Shown: positions 1-8,833, counted from the stretch's first letter. The stretch is DNA of 50,082 bases from G963666945 sp963666945 (GCA_963666945.2 CAXXRT010000023.1:1-50082), one strand, 5' to 3'. The notes: a model not told the origin generated them from the letters alone. Numbers and translations are program-made.

Positions 1-237
1 GGAAAAAATGTCCCATTAAAATGCGAACACCAGTGTATCAAGACCTGTAATTTCCAGAAGAGCCTTTATTGCATTTCAAAAGCATTAATAGAAGCCCAGA
101 TGGGAAATATAAAGCGAGGATTCGCTTTTGCAGGAAGCAATGTTTACCGTCTTAATAAAATAGTACCTGTACAGGAACTATTCGAAACACTTAAGGACGA
201 GTACAAACAAGCTTGTGATAAATTCACTAAAAAATAA
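1..237 (+). CDS. Nitronate monooxygenase-like protein, C-terminal end only
   Basis: The frame is open from base 1 and stops at 235-237; the N-terminus lies outside the window. The visible 78 residues contain Cys-rich spacing (KCEHQC, KTC), then YCISKALIEAQMG and GFAFAGSNVYRLNKIVPV. This is the usual tail of the Bacteroidota branch of nitronate monooxygenases (2-nitropropane dioxygenase family, FMN-dependent TIM barrel), where FAGSN-type residues sit near the flavin phosphate. The assignment rests on the tail alone, so another NMO-like enoyl reductase is possible. It converges on ribH and shares the terminator at about 251-293. Confidence 0.6.
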   Translation, partial: GKNVPLKCEHQCIKTCNFQKSLYCISKALIEAQMGNIKRGFAFAGSNVYRLNKIVPVQELFETLKDEYKQACDKFTKK

Positions 238-250
238 CAGAATACTATTA

Positions 251-293
251 TAAAAAAAACAGCACAACCGATAATCGGTTGTGCTGTTTTTTT
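251..293. terminator. Bidirectional intrinsic terminator
   Basis: A near-perfect hairpin (CAGCACAACCGAT paired with ATCGGTTGTGCTG) is flanked by an A-run on the left and a T-run on the right. It can therefore terminate both the plus-strand oxygenase transcript and the minus-strand riboflavin operon that ends at 313. Confidence 0.9.
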
Positions 294-312
294 ATATCTG
301 CTATTTATATAA

Positions 313-771
313 TTAAATCTGCTTAAGAAGATTAGCCATCTCAATAGCAGTAACACCAGCCTCATAACCTTTGTTACCAGCCTTAGTACCAGCCCTTTCA
401 ATAGCCTGTTCAATTGAATCAACAGTCAACACACCAAAGATAACAGGAATCTCAGCCTCAAGGCCAACATGAGCAACACCCTTAGACACTTCAGCAGAAA
501 CATACTCGAAGTGAGGAGTAGCACCCCTTATCACAGCACCAAGACAGATAACAGCATCGTATTTACCCGACTTAGCCATCTTTTTAGCCACAAGAGGAAT
601 TTCAAAAGCACCAGGGACCCATGCAACCTCAACTTCATTATCACCACCGTGACGTTTAAAAGCATCAAGGGCACCACCAAGCAACTTACTTGTTATAAAC
701 TCGTTAAAACGGCCCGCTACAATACCAACTTTCAGACCTTCAGCAACTAATTTACCTTCTATTAACTTCAT
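313..771 (-). CDS. ribH: 6,7-dimethyl-8-ribityllumazine synthase
   Basis: The 152-aa product is the usual length for lumazine synthase, which condenses the pyrimidinedione with the butanone phosphate made by RibBA. Family landmarks are visible in order: GRFNEFITSKLLGGA near residue 21, WVPGAFEIPLVAKK, GAVIRGATPHFEYV (substrate loop) and NKGYEAGVTAIEMANLL at the end. It is the last gene of the riboflavin operon, starting 16 bases after the ribBA stop. The ATG at 771 is the only sensible start. Confidence 0.96.
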   Translation of the reverse strand: MKLIEGKLVAEGLKVGIVAGRFNEFITSKLLGGALDAFKRHGGDNEVEVAWVPGAFEIPLVAKKMAKSGKYDAVICLGAVIRGATPHFEYVSAEVSKGVAHVGLEAEIPVIFGVLTVDSIEQAIERAGTKAGNKGYEAGVTAIEMANLLKQI

Positions 772-787
772 CGTTTTATATTTTTAT

Positions 788-2044
788 TTATTCTTCAATA
801 TTAGTTTTTATATTCTTTTGCAATTGTTCAATATCTTCAGTTTCCCTTACATGAAGAATATGCCCCATCTTTTTATACTTGGTATAAAGGTAATACTCAT
901 TCTTTTCATGACAAGTCATCTCAATAGGTTCTCTACCCACAACCTCAATACCGTAACCACCAAGACCCTTAACCTTCAAAGGATTGTTTGTCATTAAAAC
1001 AAGTTTTTTCACACCAAGGTGAGCAAGAATCTCAGCACCAATACCATAATCCCTCAAGTCAGGTTTAAAGCCAAGAGCCACATTAGCCTCAACGGTATCC
1101 ATACCATCATCCTGAAGATTATAAGCCCTAAGTTTATTAATAAGACCTATTCCTCTGCCCTCCTGACGCATATACAAAAGAACTCCCCTACCTTTCTTTT
1201 CAATCCTCTTCATAGCCTCAGTCAACTGATCCCCGCAGTCACATCTAAGAGAACCAAAAGCATCACCAGTAAGACATTCAGAGTGAACCCTGCAAAGCAC
1301 AGGCTCATCAGTAGTCACATCACCCTTAACAAGAGCAACATGATGTTCACCATTAATCTTATTCACATAACCATAAACACGGAAGTTACCATATTTAGTG
1401 GGCATTTCAGCCTCAGTCACACGTTCAACCAGAACCTCATTTTTCCTTCTGTATTCAATAAGATCCGCAATAGTCACAATCTTCAAGTCATGCTTTTTCA
1501 CGTACTCCATAAGATCAGGAACCCTCGCCATGCTACCATCCTCATTCATTATCTCGCAGATAACACCAGCAGGGTAAAGACCCGCAAGTCTTGTCAAATC
1601 GACAGCAGCCTCAGTATGGCCAGCCCTTACCAACACCCCATTCTTACGAGCAATAAGAGGGAATATATGACCAGGACGGGAAAAATCCTCAGGCTTAGCC
1701 TCAGGGTCAAGAACTTTCAAAATAGTATGAGCCCTTTCAAAGGCAGAAATACCCGTTTCACAATCCGAGGCATCAATCGATACAGTAAAAGCCGTCTGCT
1801 TTTTATCGGTGTTGTTAGTCACCATCATATCAATATTAAGCTCATCAAGTCTTTCCTTCTCCATAGGCATACAGATAAGACCACCAGCCTGTTTAGCCAT
1901 AAAGTTAATATCCTGAGGCCTTATCAACTCAGCAGCCATAATTAAATCGCCTTCATTCTCTCTGTCCTCATCATCAACAACAACAATCATCTTACCTTGT
2001 CTGATGTCCTCTATTGCTTCCTCTATTGTATTAAACTTAAACAT
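788..2044 (-). CDS. ribBA: Bifunctional 3,4-dihydroxy-2-butanone-4-phosphate synthase / GTP cyclohydrolase II
   Basis: This 418-aa fusion supplies both riboflavin precursors. The N-terminal half is the DHBP synthase, with DDEDRENEGDL at about residue 25 and the Ru5P-binding HTEAAVDLTRLAGL. The C-terminal half is GTP cyclohydrolase II, with the zinc-binding cysteines in HSECLTGDAFGSLRCDC and the GTP-binding RQEGRGIGLINKL. Both active sites look complete, unlike some RibBA proteins in which one half is degenerate. It lies 12 bases downstream of ribE in the FMN-riboswitch operon. Codons strongly prefer T or G in third position. Confidence 0.97.
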   Translation of the reverse strand: MFKFNTIEEAIEDIRQGKMIVVVDDEDRENEGDLIMAAELIRPQDINFMAKQAGGLICMPMEKERLDELNIDMMVTNNTDKKQTAFTVSIDASDCETGISAFERAHTILKVLDPEAKPEDFSRPGHIFPLIARKNGVLVRAGHTEAAVDLTRLAGLYPAGVICEIMNEDGSMARVPDLMEYVKKHDLKIVTIADLIEYRRKNEVLVERVTEAEMPTKYGNFRVYGYVNKINGEHHVALVKGDVTTDEPVLCRVHSECLTGDAFGSLRCDCGDQLTEAMKRIEKKGRGVLLYMRQEGRGIGLINKLRAYNLQDDGMDTVEANVALGFKPDLRDYGIGAEILAHLGVKKLVLMTNNPLKVKGLGGYGIEVVGREPIEMTCHEKNEYYLYTKYKKMGHILHVRETEDIEQLQKNIKTNIEE

Positions 2045-2056
2045 ACTCGTTATATT

Positions 2057-2713
2057 TTATAAAAATCCGTTTTCTTCTAATAAATTCATTGTCAAAGAAG
2101 ATTTTTCATTCTTTTTTTCCTCTTTATTAAAGAACAAAAACTTCTCTATATACTTAGCCGTCAAATCATTCTCCAGATTAACCTTTGTACCCACCTTAAG
2201 ACCAACCAGAGTAGTCTCATCCTGAGTATGAGGAATAATAGAAACCTTAAAACTATGATCATCAACATAAGCAACAGTAAGACTGATGCCATCAATAGCA
2301 ACCGAGCCCTTTTCAATAATATACCTCAATATTGCAGGAGGAGCCTCAATACTGATCCATATAGCATTATCATCCTGTTTTTTACCAATTATCTGACCCA
2401 TACCATCGATATGACCACTTACAATATGCCCACCAAGCCTGTCACTCAGTCTAAGAGCCCTTTCAAGATTAACCCTTGCCCCCGGTCCCAGGGAACCAAG
2501 ATTAGATCTTTTCATAGTCTCGGGCATAACATCAGCGACAAAACTCGCAGATGAAAATTCTGTTACCGTAAGACAAACCCCATTAACAGCGATACTATCC
2601 CCAAGTTTCACATCCTCAAGGACCTTACCGGCAGCAATAGTCAGTCGTACAGATTTAACATTCCTCTGCACCCCTTTTATTTGTCCTATTTCTTCAACTA
2701 TTCCAGTAAACAT
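2057..2713 (-). CDS. ribE: Riboflavin synthase, alpha subunit
   Basis: The product dismutates two ribityllumazine molecules to riboflavin. It begins with the hallmark MFTGIVEEIGQI and has the duplicated lumazine-binding barrel: LGDSIAVNGVCLTVT in the first repeat and GSVAIDGISLTV in the second. At 218 aa it is slightly longer than usual because of a polar tail after about residue 195 (NKEEKKNEKSS), typical of lineage-specific ends. It sits 9 bases after ribD and 12 bases before ribBA, so translation is probably coupled. The gene is called ribE or ribC depending on the organism. Confidence 0.96.
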   Translation of the reverse strand: MFTGIVEEIGQIKGVQRNVKSVRLTIAAGKVLEDVKLGDSIAVNGVCLTVTEFSSASFVADVMPETMKRSNLGSLGPGARVNLERALRLSDRLGGHIVSGHIDGMGQIIGKKQDDNAIWISIEAPPAILRYIIEKGSVAIDGISLTVAYVDDHSFKVSIIPHTQDETTLVGLKVGTKVNLENDLTAKYIEKFLFFNKEEKKNEKSSLTMNLLEENGFL

Positions 2714-2722
2714 TTTATGTAG

Positions 2723-3832
2723 TTAATTAAGTGTCTTTTTAACCAAAGCCTTCAGAACAATATCCTTCCCGGCCTTTTCCACACGAATATTTTCCAATTC
2801 AATAGCATCGCTCATCACAGCCCTTCCATTACCCCCAACAGGTGTTTTAGAAAGATCACCACCCACTATCTTAGGAGCGATAAACGAAATAACCTCATCA
2901 ACGAGCCCCTCATTAACAATAGAATAATTGAGACAAGCCCCCCCCTCAAGTAAAATACCATCAATTCCTTTTTCACCAAGTTGAACCATCAATTCATGAA
3001 GATCTACCCTACCGTTTCTCTCACCAACCATTACGATTTCCACACCCTTATGTTTCAAAACCTTCAATTTGGCACAATTAGATTTATAAGTAGTAGCAAT
3101 AATAGTTCTTGCCACAGAAGTATCAAAAATCCTGGAATCAACAGGCACACGAGCGGTCGAATCTACAACAATCCTGACAGGATTTCTGGTACCCCCGATC
3201 CCCAGCCTGCAAGTCAGTTCAGGATCATCGGCAATAACAGTATCAACGCCAACCATAATACCAGCAAACTCATTTCTAAGACCATGGACCATCCTCCTTG
3301 ATTCCTCACCAGAAACCCATTTAGAGTCCCCTGTATAGGTAGCAATCTTCCCGTCAAGAGTCATAGCAGTCTTCATAACAACCCAAGGAGTTTTTTCACT
3401 TATATATTTAAGGAATACCCTGTTCTGATACCTAAGCTCATCCTGAAGCAATCCACATTCAACCTTAATCCCCGCCTCTTCAAGCATTTTAATACCCCTT
3501 CCGGCAACCAAAGGATTAGGATCTTTAAGCCCTATCACCACCCTGTCAATCCCATTCTCAATAATAGCCTTGGAACATGGAGGAGTCTTCCCATAATGAG
3601 AACAAGGTTCGAGAGTCACATACATAGTCGCCCCCACAACGCTCTCCCCGGCATCGGAAAAAGCATTTATTTCGGCATGAGGACCACCGAAGCGTTTATG
3701 CCATCCCCTTCCTATTATCCTGTCGTCCTTAACAATAACAGCACCGACAAGAGGATTGGGATTCACCCCCCCCTTACCATTATCGGCAAGCTCCATAGCC
3801 AGTTGCATATATTGTAAATCTCTATTTTCCAT
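2723..3832 (-). CDS. ribD: Bifunctional diaminohydroxyphosphoribosylaminopyrimidine deaminase / reductase
   Basis: The 369-aa product does the second and third steps of riboflavin synthesis. Its N-terminal cytidine-deaminase-like domain shows the zinc site HAE (residues 52-54) and PCSHYGKTPPC (Cys77 and Cys86). The C-terminal reductase domain starts near residue 147 (VVMKTAMTLDGKIA). It is the first gene of the operon; its ATG lies only a few bases after the T-run of the attenuator hairpin, so read-through is set by the FMN riboswitch upstream. Confidence 0.96.
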   Translation of the reverse strand: MENRDLQYMQLAMELADNGKGGVNPNPLVGAVIVKDDRIIGRGWHKRFGGPHAEINAFSDAGESVVGATMYVTLEPCSHYGKTPPCSKAIIENGIDRVVIGLKDPNPLVAGRGIKMLEEAGIKVECGLLQDELRYQNRVFLKYISEKTPWVVMKTAMTLDGKIATYTGDSKWVSGEESRRMVHGLRNEFAGIMVGVDTVIADDPELTCRLGIGGTRNPVRIVVDSTARVPVDSRIFDTSVARTIIATTYKSNCAKLKVLKHKGVEIVMVGERNGRVDLHELMVQLGEKGIDGILLEGGACLNYSIVNEGLVDEVISFIAPKIVGGDLSKTPVGGNGRAVMSDAIELENIRVEKAGKDIVLKALVKKTLN

Positions 3833-3838
3833 ATCCTT

Positions 3839-3884
3839 AAAAAAATAAAAAACCCCAAATGATACATTACAATATCATTCAGGG
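3839..3884 (-). terminator. Riboswitch-linked attenuator terminator before ribD
   Basis: On the minus strand a 12-bp stem (CCCTGAATGATA with TATCATTTGGGG, two G-U pairs, 8-base loop) is followed by TTTTTT-A-TTTTTTT. It lies between the FMN aptamer and the ribD start codon. It is therefore the likely expression platform: FMN binding should favour this terminator and shut the operon off. Confidence 0.88.
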
Positions 3885-3922
3885 CATTATTATGACTTTT
3901 TGATAGTTCTAAAACCATTTAC

Positions 3923-4036
3923 TTCTTCTACCATCCAGACTTTACTGTCGGCACTGGAATTCCACCAGCTCAATCCCTGAAAAGGGAGTCGCGGACTATC
4001 ACCGCCGGTCGGGAATTTCACCCTGCCCTGAAGAAA
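3923..4036 (-). promoter_or_regulatory. FMN riboswitch (RFN element)
   Basis: Read on the minus strand, the conserved RFN core is present in order: CTTCAGGGCAGGGTGAAATT, CCCGACCGGCGGTGAT, AGTCCGCGACTC, a short variable arm, GAGCTGGTGGAATTCCAGT, GCCGACAGTAAAGTCTGGAT, then GAAGAA closing P1 against TTCTTC. It precedes ribD and its attenuator, so it should repress riboflavin synthesis when FMN is plentiful. Confidence 0.96.
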
Positions 4037-4056
4037 TATTCGTAAAAACTTCATTG

Positions 4057-4087
4057 CAAAAATACGTAATTAGTTTTAGTAAACAAA
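4057..4087 (-). promoter_or_regulatory. Promoter of the riboflavin operon (Bacteroidota type)
   Basis: On the minus strand a -33 TTTG (4084-4087) and a -7 TATTTTTG (4057-4064) are separated by 19 bases. This is an exact match to the Bacteroidota TTTG-N19-21-TAnnTTTG consensus. The start site would fall about 15 bases before the riboswitch. Confidence 0.75.
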
Positions 4088-4233
4088 TTATATTAAAAAA
4101 ATTAACCCTGCTATTAAACACAAATCAAATAATCAAGCTTAGAAACAGATGTACATTATCGAACAAGTAGGTGTACGTTTTGTTCCAATGTGGGCAAAAT
4201 GCCTGCAATTACAAGAATTTCCATAAAAAGCCA

Positions 4234-4263
4234 TTGGAAGGAATCCCCTTTTTAATATATTTG
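4234..4263 (+). promoter_or_regulatory. Putative promoter of the M3 peptidase gene
   Basis: A -7 element TATATTTG (4256-4263) lies 19 bases after a TTG (4234-4236), about 35 bases before the ATG at 4298. It fits the Bacteroidota consensus. It lies divergent from the rib promoter in the 260-base intergenic region. Confidence 0.5.
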
Positions 4264-4297
4264 CTCACAACAATAAAATTACAAATGTAAATAACAC

Positions 4298-6397
4298 ATG
4301 AAAAATTACGCAAGAATGGCGACAATAGTTTTATTCTGTGCAGCTTGTACATCATCGCCTAAAACCGACAACCCTTTGCTTTCGGAGTTTAATACTCCAC
4401 ACAACACCCCTCCATTCAACGAAATCAAGATGGAGCATTACGAACCAGCATTTACCAAAGCCATAGAGATGGCAAAAAAAGATGTAGATGCAATCGTTAA
4501 TTCAAAAGAAAAGCCAACATTCGAGAACACTGTAGTAGCTCTAGACCACAGTGGAGAAGCACTAGGAAGAGTATCAAACATCTTCTTCAACCTGAACAAC
4601 GCTTGTACAAACGCAGAAATGCAGGCAATCGCTCAGAAAGTATCTCCTATGTTATCAGATTTCAGTAACTATGTAAACCTTAACGAAAAACTTTTCGAAA
4701 AGATCAAGAGAGTTTACGAGCAGAAAGACAGTTTCAAGCTAACAACAGAACAATCAACTTTGTTAGAAGACACATACAAAGGATTTGTTCGAGGAGGAGC
4801 CAACCTTAAAGGAGAGCAGAAAAAAAGATATAAAGAGATTGCTAAAGAACTATCGATGGCAACATTAAAGTTCGGAGAAAACGAGTTAAAAGAAACAAAC
4901 GCTTTCGAACTGGTAATCACAGACAAGAAAGAACTTGCAGGACTTCCTGAGAGTGCCCTAGAGATGGCTGCTTATGCTGCAAAAGAAAAAGGAAAAGAAG
5001 GATGGTTATTCACCCTTCAGTACCCTAGTTTCGGTCCCATAATGAAATATGCCGACAACAGAGCATTAAGAGAAAAAATCTACAGAGCATCATCATCAAA
5101 AGGATTCCAGAAGAACGAGAACAACAACTGTGAATTAATCAAGAAGATCACATCACTAAGACTTGAAAGAGCAAATCTTTTAGGATACAAGTCACATGCA
5201 GACTACGTTCTTGAAGAAAGAATGGCAAAAAGTGCAGCAAACGTAAACAAATTCCTTACAGACTTACTTGATGCATCACATTCTTACGCAATAAAAGAGG
5301 TGAAGGAAATTGAAAATTACGCTAAAGAACTAGGATTCAAAGGAACACTTCAACGTTGGGACTTCGGATACTACGCAGAGAAACTAAAGCAGGCAAAATA
5401 TAAGCTTGACGATGAAATGATAAAACCATACTTCAAGTTAGAGAACGTACAGAAAGGCATCTTCGATCTTTCAAACAAACTATACGGAATCTCTTTCAAA
5501 GAAGTAAACAACATTCAAAAATACCACGAAGACGTAAAAACATTTGAGGTTTACGACAAAGACGGTTCATTCCTATCAGTACTATACCTTGACTTCTTCC
5601 CAAGAGAGAGCAAGTCAGGAGGAGCATGGATGACATCCTTCAGAGACCAGAAGATCAAAGACGGAAAAGACATACGTCCATTGGTAAGCGTTGTAACCAA
5701 CTTCAACAAGCCAACAGACACAAAACCATCATTATTAACACACGGACAGGTAACAACATTCCTACACGAGTTCGGTCACGCACTACACGGAATGCTTTCA
5801 AAATGCACATACGGATCCACATCAGGAACAAGCGTATTCAGAGATTTCGTAGAGCTACCATCACAGATCATGGAAAACTGGGCAATGGAGAAAGAATGGC
5901 TTGATACATGGGCAGTACACTACGAGACAGGAGAAAAAATGCCAGCCGAGTTAATCCAGAAGATCAAGAATGCAGAGAATTACCTAAGCGCATATGCAAA
6001 CGACCGACAGGTAAGTTTTGCAATGACAGATATGGCATGGCACTCAATCACAGAGCCAGTAAAAGTAAGTGTTATAGATTTCGAAAAGAAAGCATTAGCA
6101 CCAACAGAGATGTTCCCCGCAGTAGAAGGAAGCTGTTTCAGTACAGCCTTCGGACACATCTTTGCAGGCGGATATGCAGCAGGATACTACGGATACAAAT
6201 GGGCAGAAGTACTAGATGCTGATGCATTCTCAGTATTCAAAGAAAAAGGAATCTTCGACAAAGAAACAGCCGAATCATTCAAAAGCAACATACTTGAAAA
6301 AGGAGGTAGTCAGCACCCAATGGAATTATACATTAATTTCCGTGGTCATGAGCCTACAAATGAAGCCCTTATCAAGAGAATGGGCCTAGCAAAATAA
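4298..6397 (+). CDS. dcp: M3-family zinc peptidase (peptidyl-dipeptidase Dcp-like), probable lipoprotein
   Basis: The 699-aa product has the full length of the thimet oligopeptidase/Dcp family, which cleaves short peptides. The zinc motif HEFGHALHG starts at residue 490 and the downstream FRDFVELPSQIMENW supplies the third metal ligand region, so the site is intact. The N-terminus (VLFCAACTSS) looks like a lipoprotein signal with Cys near residue 17, suggesting a periplasm-facing or outer-membrane enzyme that trims peptides. The gene is monocistronic, with its own promoter and terminator. Codons strongly favour A or C in third position, opposite to the rib genes on the other strand. The exact M3 subfamily cannot be fixed by eye. 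Confidence 0.92.
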   Translation: MKNYARMATIVLFCAACTSSPKTDNPLLSEFNTPHNTPPFNEIKMEHYEPAFTKAIEMAKKDVDAIVNSKEKPTFENTVVALDHSGEALGRVSNIFFNLNNACTNAEMQAIAQKVSPMLSDFSNYVNLNEKLFEKIKRVYEQKDSFKLTTEQSTLLEDTYKGFVRGGANLKGEQKKRYKEIAKELSMATLKFGENELKETNAFELVITDKKELAGLPESALEMAAYAAKEKGKEGWLFTLQYPSFGPIMKYADNRALREKIYRASSSKGFQKNENNNCELIKKITSLRLERANLLGYKSHADYVLEERMAKSAANVNKFLTDLLDASHSYAIKEVKEIENYAKELGFKGTLQRWDFGYYAEKLKQAKYKLDDEMIKPYFKLENVQKGIFDLSNKLYGISFKEVNNIQKYHEDVKTFEVYDKDGSFLSVLYLDFFPRESKSGGAWMTSFRDQKIKDGKDIRPLVSVVTNFNKPTDTKPSLLTHGQVTTFLHEFGHALHGMLSKCTYGSTSGTSVFRDFVELPSQIMENWAMEKEWLDTWAVHYETGEKMPAELIQKIKNAENYLSAYANDRQVSFAMTDMAWHSITEPVKVSVIDFEKKALAPTEMFPAVEGSCFSTAFGHIFAGGYAAGYYGYKWAEVLDADAFSVFKEKGIFDKETAESFKSNILEKGGSQHPMELYINFRGHEPTNEALIKRMGLAK

Positions 6398-6417
6398 CAG
6401 TAATATCATACTATATA

Positions 6418-6453
6418 AAAGAAGTCATCCTACCGGGTGACTTCTTTTTTTTG
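6418..6453 (+). terminator. Intrinsic terminator after the M3 peptidase
   Basis: The hairpin AAGAAGTCATCC / GGGTGACTTCTT with loop TACC is followed by a run of T. Confidence 0.88.
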
Positions 6454-6599
6454 TCAAAATACCTGCTATGAAACACATAATTTTGCAAATTTTTTTCTAT
6501 ATTTATGCAAACGTTTCCGTCTGTATGATACGTAAAAGAGGTTAGATACAATAATAACCAAATCAGGAAACACAAGCCCTAACCGAAAAAACAACGACT

Positions 6600-7133
6600 A
6601 TGCCAAACAACGAAACTGATGCATTAGCCTTTATCTATAATAGAAAGAGTGTTCGTCATTACACCGCAGAAAAGGTAAGTCGGGAGCAACTTGAGATACT
6701 CATAAAAGCAGGTATGGCAGCTCCCACAGGAAAAAATTTACAACCATGGGAATTTGTAATCATCACAGATGAAAATAAGTTAAAAGAGCTATCCAGAGGC
6801 CTGCCATGCGCAAAAATGCTTCAGCACGTACCAGCAGCAATAGTAGTCTGCGGAAACCTTAAGGAATCCTCCCGCAAGCCATTTGAGCACTACTGGGCCC
6901 TTGACTGTTCGGTAGCCTCGGAAAACATATTGCTTGCAGCAGAAGCCCTGGGATTAGGCGCTGTATGGACAGCAGCATTCCCATATAAGGAAAAGATGAA
7001 AATAGTTTCAGAATTATTAAATCTTCCAGAGCATATAGTTCCATTAAATGTAATACCGGTAGGGCACCCCTCAAACATAGAACATCCAAAAGACAAATTC
7101 AAACCAGAAAAGATTCACTGGGAAAAATGGTAG
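6600..7133 (+). CDS. Nitroreductase-family FMN flavoprotein
   Basis: This 177-aa protein is a compact nitroreductase-fold enzyme. The N-terminal FIYNRKSVRHYTAEKV contains the RxSxRxY/F-type FMN phosphate-binding signature. AAPTGKNLQPWEFVII follows near residue 38, and the C-terminal LGLGAVWTAAFPY and VIPVGHP are typical of the family. It uses NAD(P)H to reduce an unknown substrate. The gene is followed by a weak hairpin. The substrate cannot be inferred from the sequence. Confidence 0.9.
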   Translation: MPNNETDALAFIYNRKSVRHYTAEKVSREQLEILIKAGMAAPTGKNLQPWEFVIITDENKLKELSRGLPCAKMLQHVPAAIVVCGNLKESSRKPFEHYWALDCSVASENILLAAEALGLGAVWTAAFPYKEKMKIVSELLNLPEHIVPLNVIPVGHPSNIEHPKDKFKPEKIHWEKW

Positions 7134-7171
7134 AAAAGACTTGCTGTCGTTCCACTTAATATTTTACAGAT

Positions 7172-7196
7172 TGAGGTGCCATAGGGTACCTCTTTC
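7172..7196 (+). terminator. Weak intrinsic terminator after the nitroreductase gene
   Basis: An 8-bp stem GAGGTGCC / GGTACCTC (one G-U pair, loop ATAG) is followed by TTTCTCATTT. The T-run is imperfect. Confidence 0.5.
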
Positions 7197-7300
7197 TCAT
7201 TTACACATGTTTTAAATAAAAATTGTAACTACAGATCAACAAATAACAAATCTTAACAAGCTTTTTACGTATATATTTTTTATAAGAAGAAATATTACAA

Positions 7301-7308
7301 TACTTTTG
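7301..7308 (+). promoter_or_regulatory. -7 promoter element that decides the start of the membrane protein
   Basis: TACTTTTG matches TAnnTTTG. Transcription should begin at about 7313, exactly where the longest frame has its ATG. The downstream ATG at 7352 is therefore the more likely start, unless the mRNA is leaderless. The -33 region is only a T-run. Confidence 0.45.
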
Positions 7309-7351
7309 CATTATGGTTGGGATTTGGGCAATAATACTTATTAGCACAGCA

Positions 7352-7792
7352 GAAATGCTGAAATTTTTTTCAGTATTTGCACTTAGTACAGTAAAATTTT
7401 TCCTGATGCTACCATATGCATTTGCCATAGGACTAAATTTCTGGGAAGCACTAATTACAACAGTCTCAGGAGGAATATTTGGAGTAATAAGCTTCTACTA
7501 CCTATCAGGACTAATAATCGCCCTATTTTCAAAAATCACAATATTCAAACGAAAAGACAAAAAAGAAAAAACCAAAAAAGTATTCAGCAAGAAAAACCGG
7601 CTAATAGTAAAAACCAAACTCACCTACGGACTAATAGGCCTTGCAGCCCTCACACCCGTACTACTATCCATACCCGTCGGCGTATTCATAATAAGAAAAT
7701 ACTTCGGACACAGCAGATTTGCCCTACCCCTAACCTGCCTCTCCATCGTTGTATGGAGTGTGACAACACTCTGTGTTTTGTATTTTATTTAG
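7352..7792 (+). CDS. Small polytopic membrane protein, possibly small-multidrug-export-like
   Basis: From the ATG at 7352 the product is 146 aa (159 aa from the upstream ATG at 7313). It has about four hydrophobic segments: one near the start (FSVFALSTVKFFLMLPYAF), ALITTVSGGIFGVISFYYLS, LIGLAALTPVLLSIPVGVF after a very basic cytoplasmic loop (KRKDKKEKTKK), and a C-terminal one (IVVWSVTTLCVLYFI). The layout and the P-rich third helix recall the small multidrug export family, but this is a weak resemblance. The stop codon overlaps the stop of the convergent gene at 7789. Third positions favour A and C, as in the rest of the left flank. Confidence 0.6.
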   Translation, partial: EMLKFFSVFALSTVKFFLMLPYAFAIGLNFWEALITTVSGGIFGVISFYYLSGLIIALFSKITIFKRKDKKEKTKKVFSKKNRLIVKTKLTYGLIGLAALTPVLLSIPVGVFIIRKYFGHSRFALPLTCLSIVVWSVTTLCVLYFI

Positions 7793-8211
7793 GGGAGAGA
7801 GCACAGCATTAAACAAACCCTCTGTTTTAAATCATTAGAATTAAAAAACGGATATAAAATTGGGAATGAATCTTTCCATTGAGGAAACATTCCCCTTTTA
7901 CTGTTTTTATAATTGTTTAAACTATTGATATATTCCACAGAAAAGTCATAATATGAACGAACATCTCGTGCTTCTATATCAGCTTTAATTCTATCAATAA
8001 TTTCCCCTGAGATGATTTCTTTATTAAGAACCTTTAAAAGTAAAAGATATCTCAATAAAACAACAGGCCTAAAAACCTTATCAGGCCTCCATGACAACTC
8101 TAATGCATTAAGGTTTTCTAAATCAATTTTATTTAACTCAGAAAATATATCATTTGTATTTTTTAAACGATTAAAATAGCTGCACTTATCTATTAATTCT
8201 TCAATTCTCAT
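7789..8211 (-). CDS. Hypothetical protein, 140 aa
   Basis: I do not recognise this family. The product is soluble and mostly helical by composition, with a leucine-rich central part (VVLLRYLLLLKVLN) and no cysteine or histidine pattern suggesting a metal site. It lies 12 bases downstream of the UDG-like gene on the same strand and probably shares its transcript. It ends by overlapping the stop codon of the convergent membrane-protein gene. It is at the left edge of the accessory island. Confidence 0.6.
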   Translation of the reverse strand: MRIEELIDKCSYFNRLKNTNDIFSELNKIDLENLNALELSWRPDKVFRPVVLLRYLLLLKVLNKEIISGEIIDRIKADIEARDVRSYYDFSVEYINSLNNYKNSKRGMFPQWKDSFPILYPFFNSNDLKQRVCLMLCSLP

Positions 8212-8223
8212 CCTTTATTTTTA

Positions 8224-8778
8224 TTATAAAGCTGAAACACAAAATTTCACTTTTTCTTTATACTCTGGCCAATTAGACAGATTATATTTAAAATGTCTAT
8301 ATAAAGGTATTAAGGGTCTTTTCAGGATATTACAGTCACTAGTAATAGGTATTAAATCAGGATTTCCATATAATTCAGATGCTGGTATCCTTATCTCATT
8401 ATTATTTAAAAGAACCTTATAAAGTACTTCAGATGTAAGCAATACCGGAATTTGTATTGAAGGATCCAGTTCATCAAATTCTTGCTTTCTTTCAGCCACA
8501 TAAGGCAGAGCTTGTTCTCTCCACTGCTTATTACCCGCAGTCTCTACGCTTTGATATTGAGTAATTAAATTTTGAACATAGATATCTTCTCTATCTAAAC
8601 CTATCAAAGATAGATTCTTTAAAATACCAGAAAAATATCTCTCATCACCATTTATATCAAATACATATTCGAACTCCAGACTATTATTATCTTTGTCAAA
8701 TGCAGTTGGATCACAACCAATAACAAATGCTCTAATATTACTTCTATCAACACAAAAAGGCTTAGGAATCTTTTTCAT
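8224..8778 (-). CDS. Possible uracil-DNA-glycosylase-superfamily protein
   Basis: The 184-aa product has an order of motifs that fits a UDG-like fold. GCDPT near residue 22 stands where UDGs have GxDPY or GExPG. IYVQNLITQY follows, then PVLLTSEVLYKVLL (the usual beta strand plus helix), and PLIPLYRH near the C-terminus stands where the HPS-type motif lies. This is pattern matching by eye, not a confirmed homology, and no catalytic Asp/Asn is proven. If correct it would act on damaged or modified DNA bases. It sits between DUF2971 and an unknown gene downstream of hsdR. Confidence 0.5.
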   Translation of the reverse strand: MKKIPKPFCVDRSNIRAFVIGCDPTAFDKDNNSLEFEYVFDINGDERYFSGILKNLSLIGLDREDIYVQNLITQYQSVETAGNKQWREQALPYVAERKQEFDELDPSIQIPVLLTSEVLYKVLLNNNEIRIPASELYGNPDLIPITSDCNILKRPLIPLYRHFKYNLSNWPEYKEKVKFCVSAL

Positions 8779-8833
8779 AAATCAGCTTGTTAATTATTAC
8801 TATAATATGGAGAATCATCATCCAGTAATGCAA

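Noticed and set aside
1019..1945. A 308-codon open frame on the plus strand inside ribBA
   Set aside because: It is the exact antisense of a well-conserved gene, has no recognisable domain, and its length follows from the strong T/G third-position bias of ribBA, which removes stops on the other strand.
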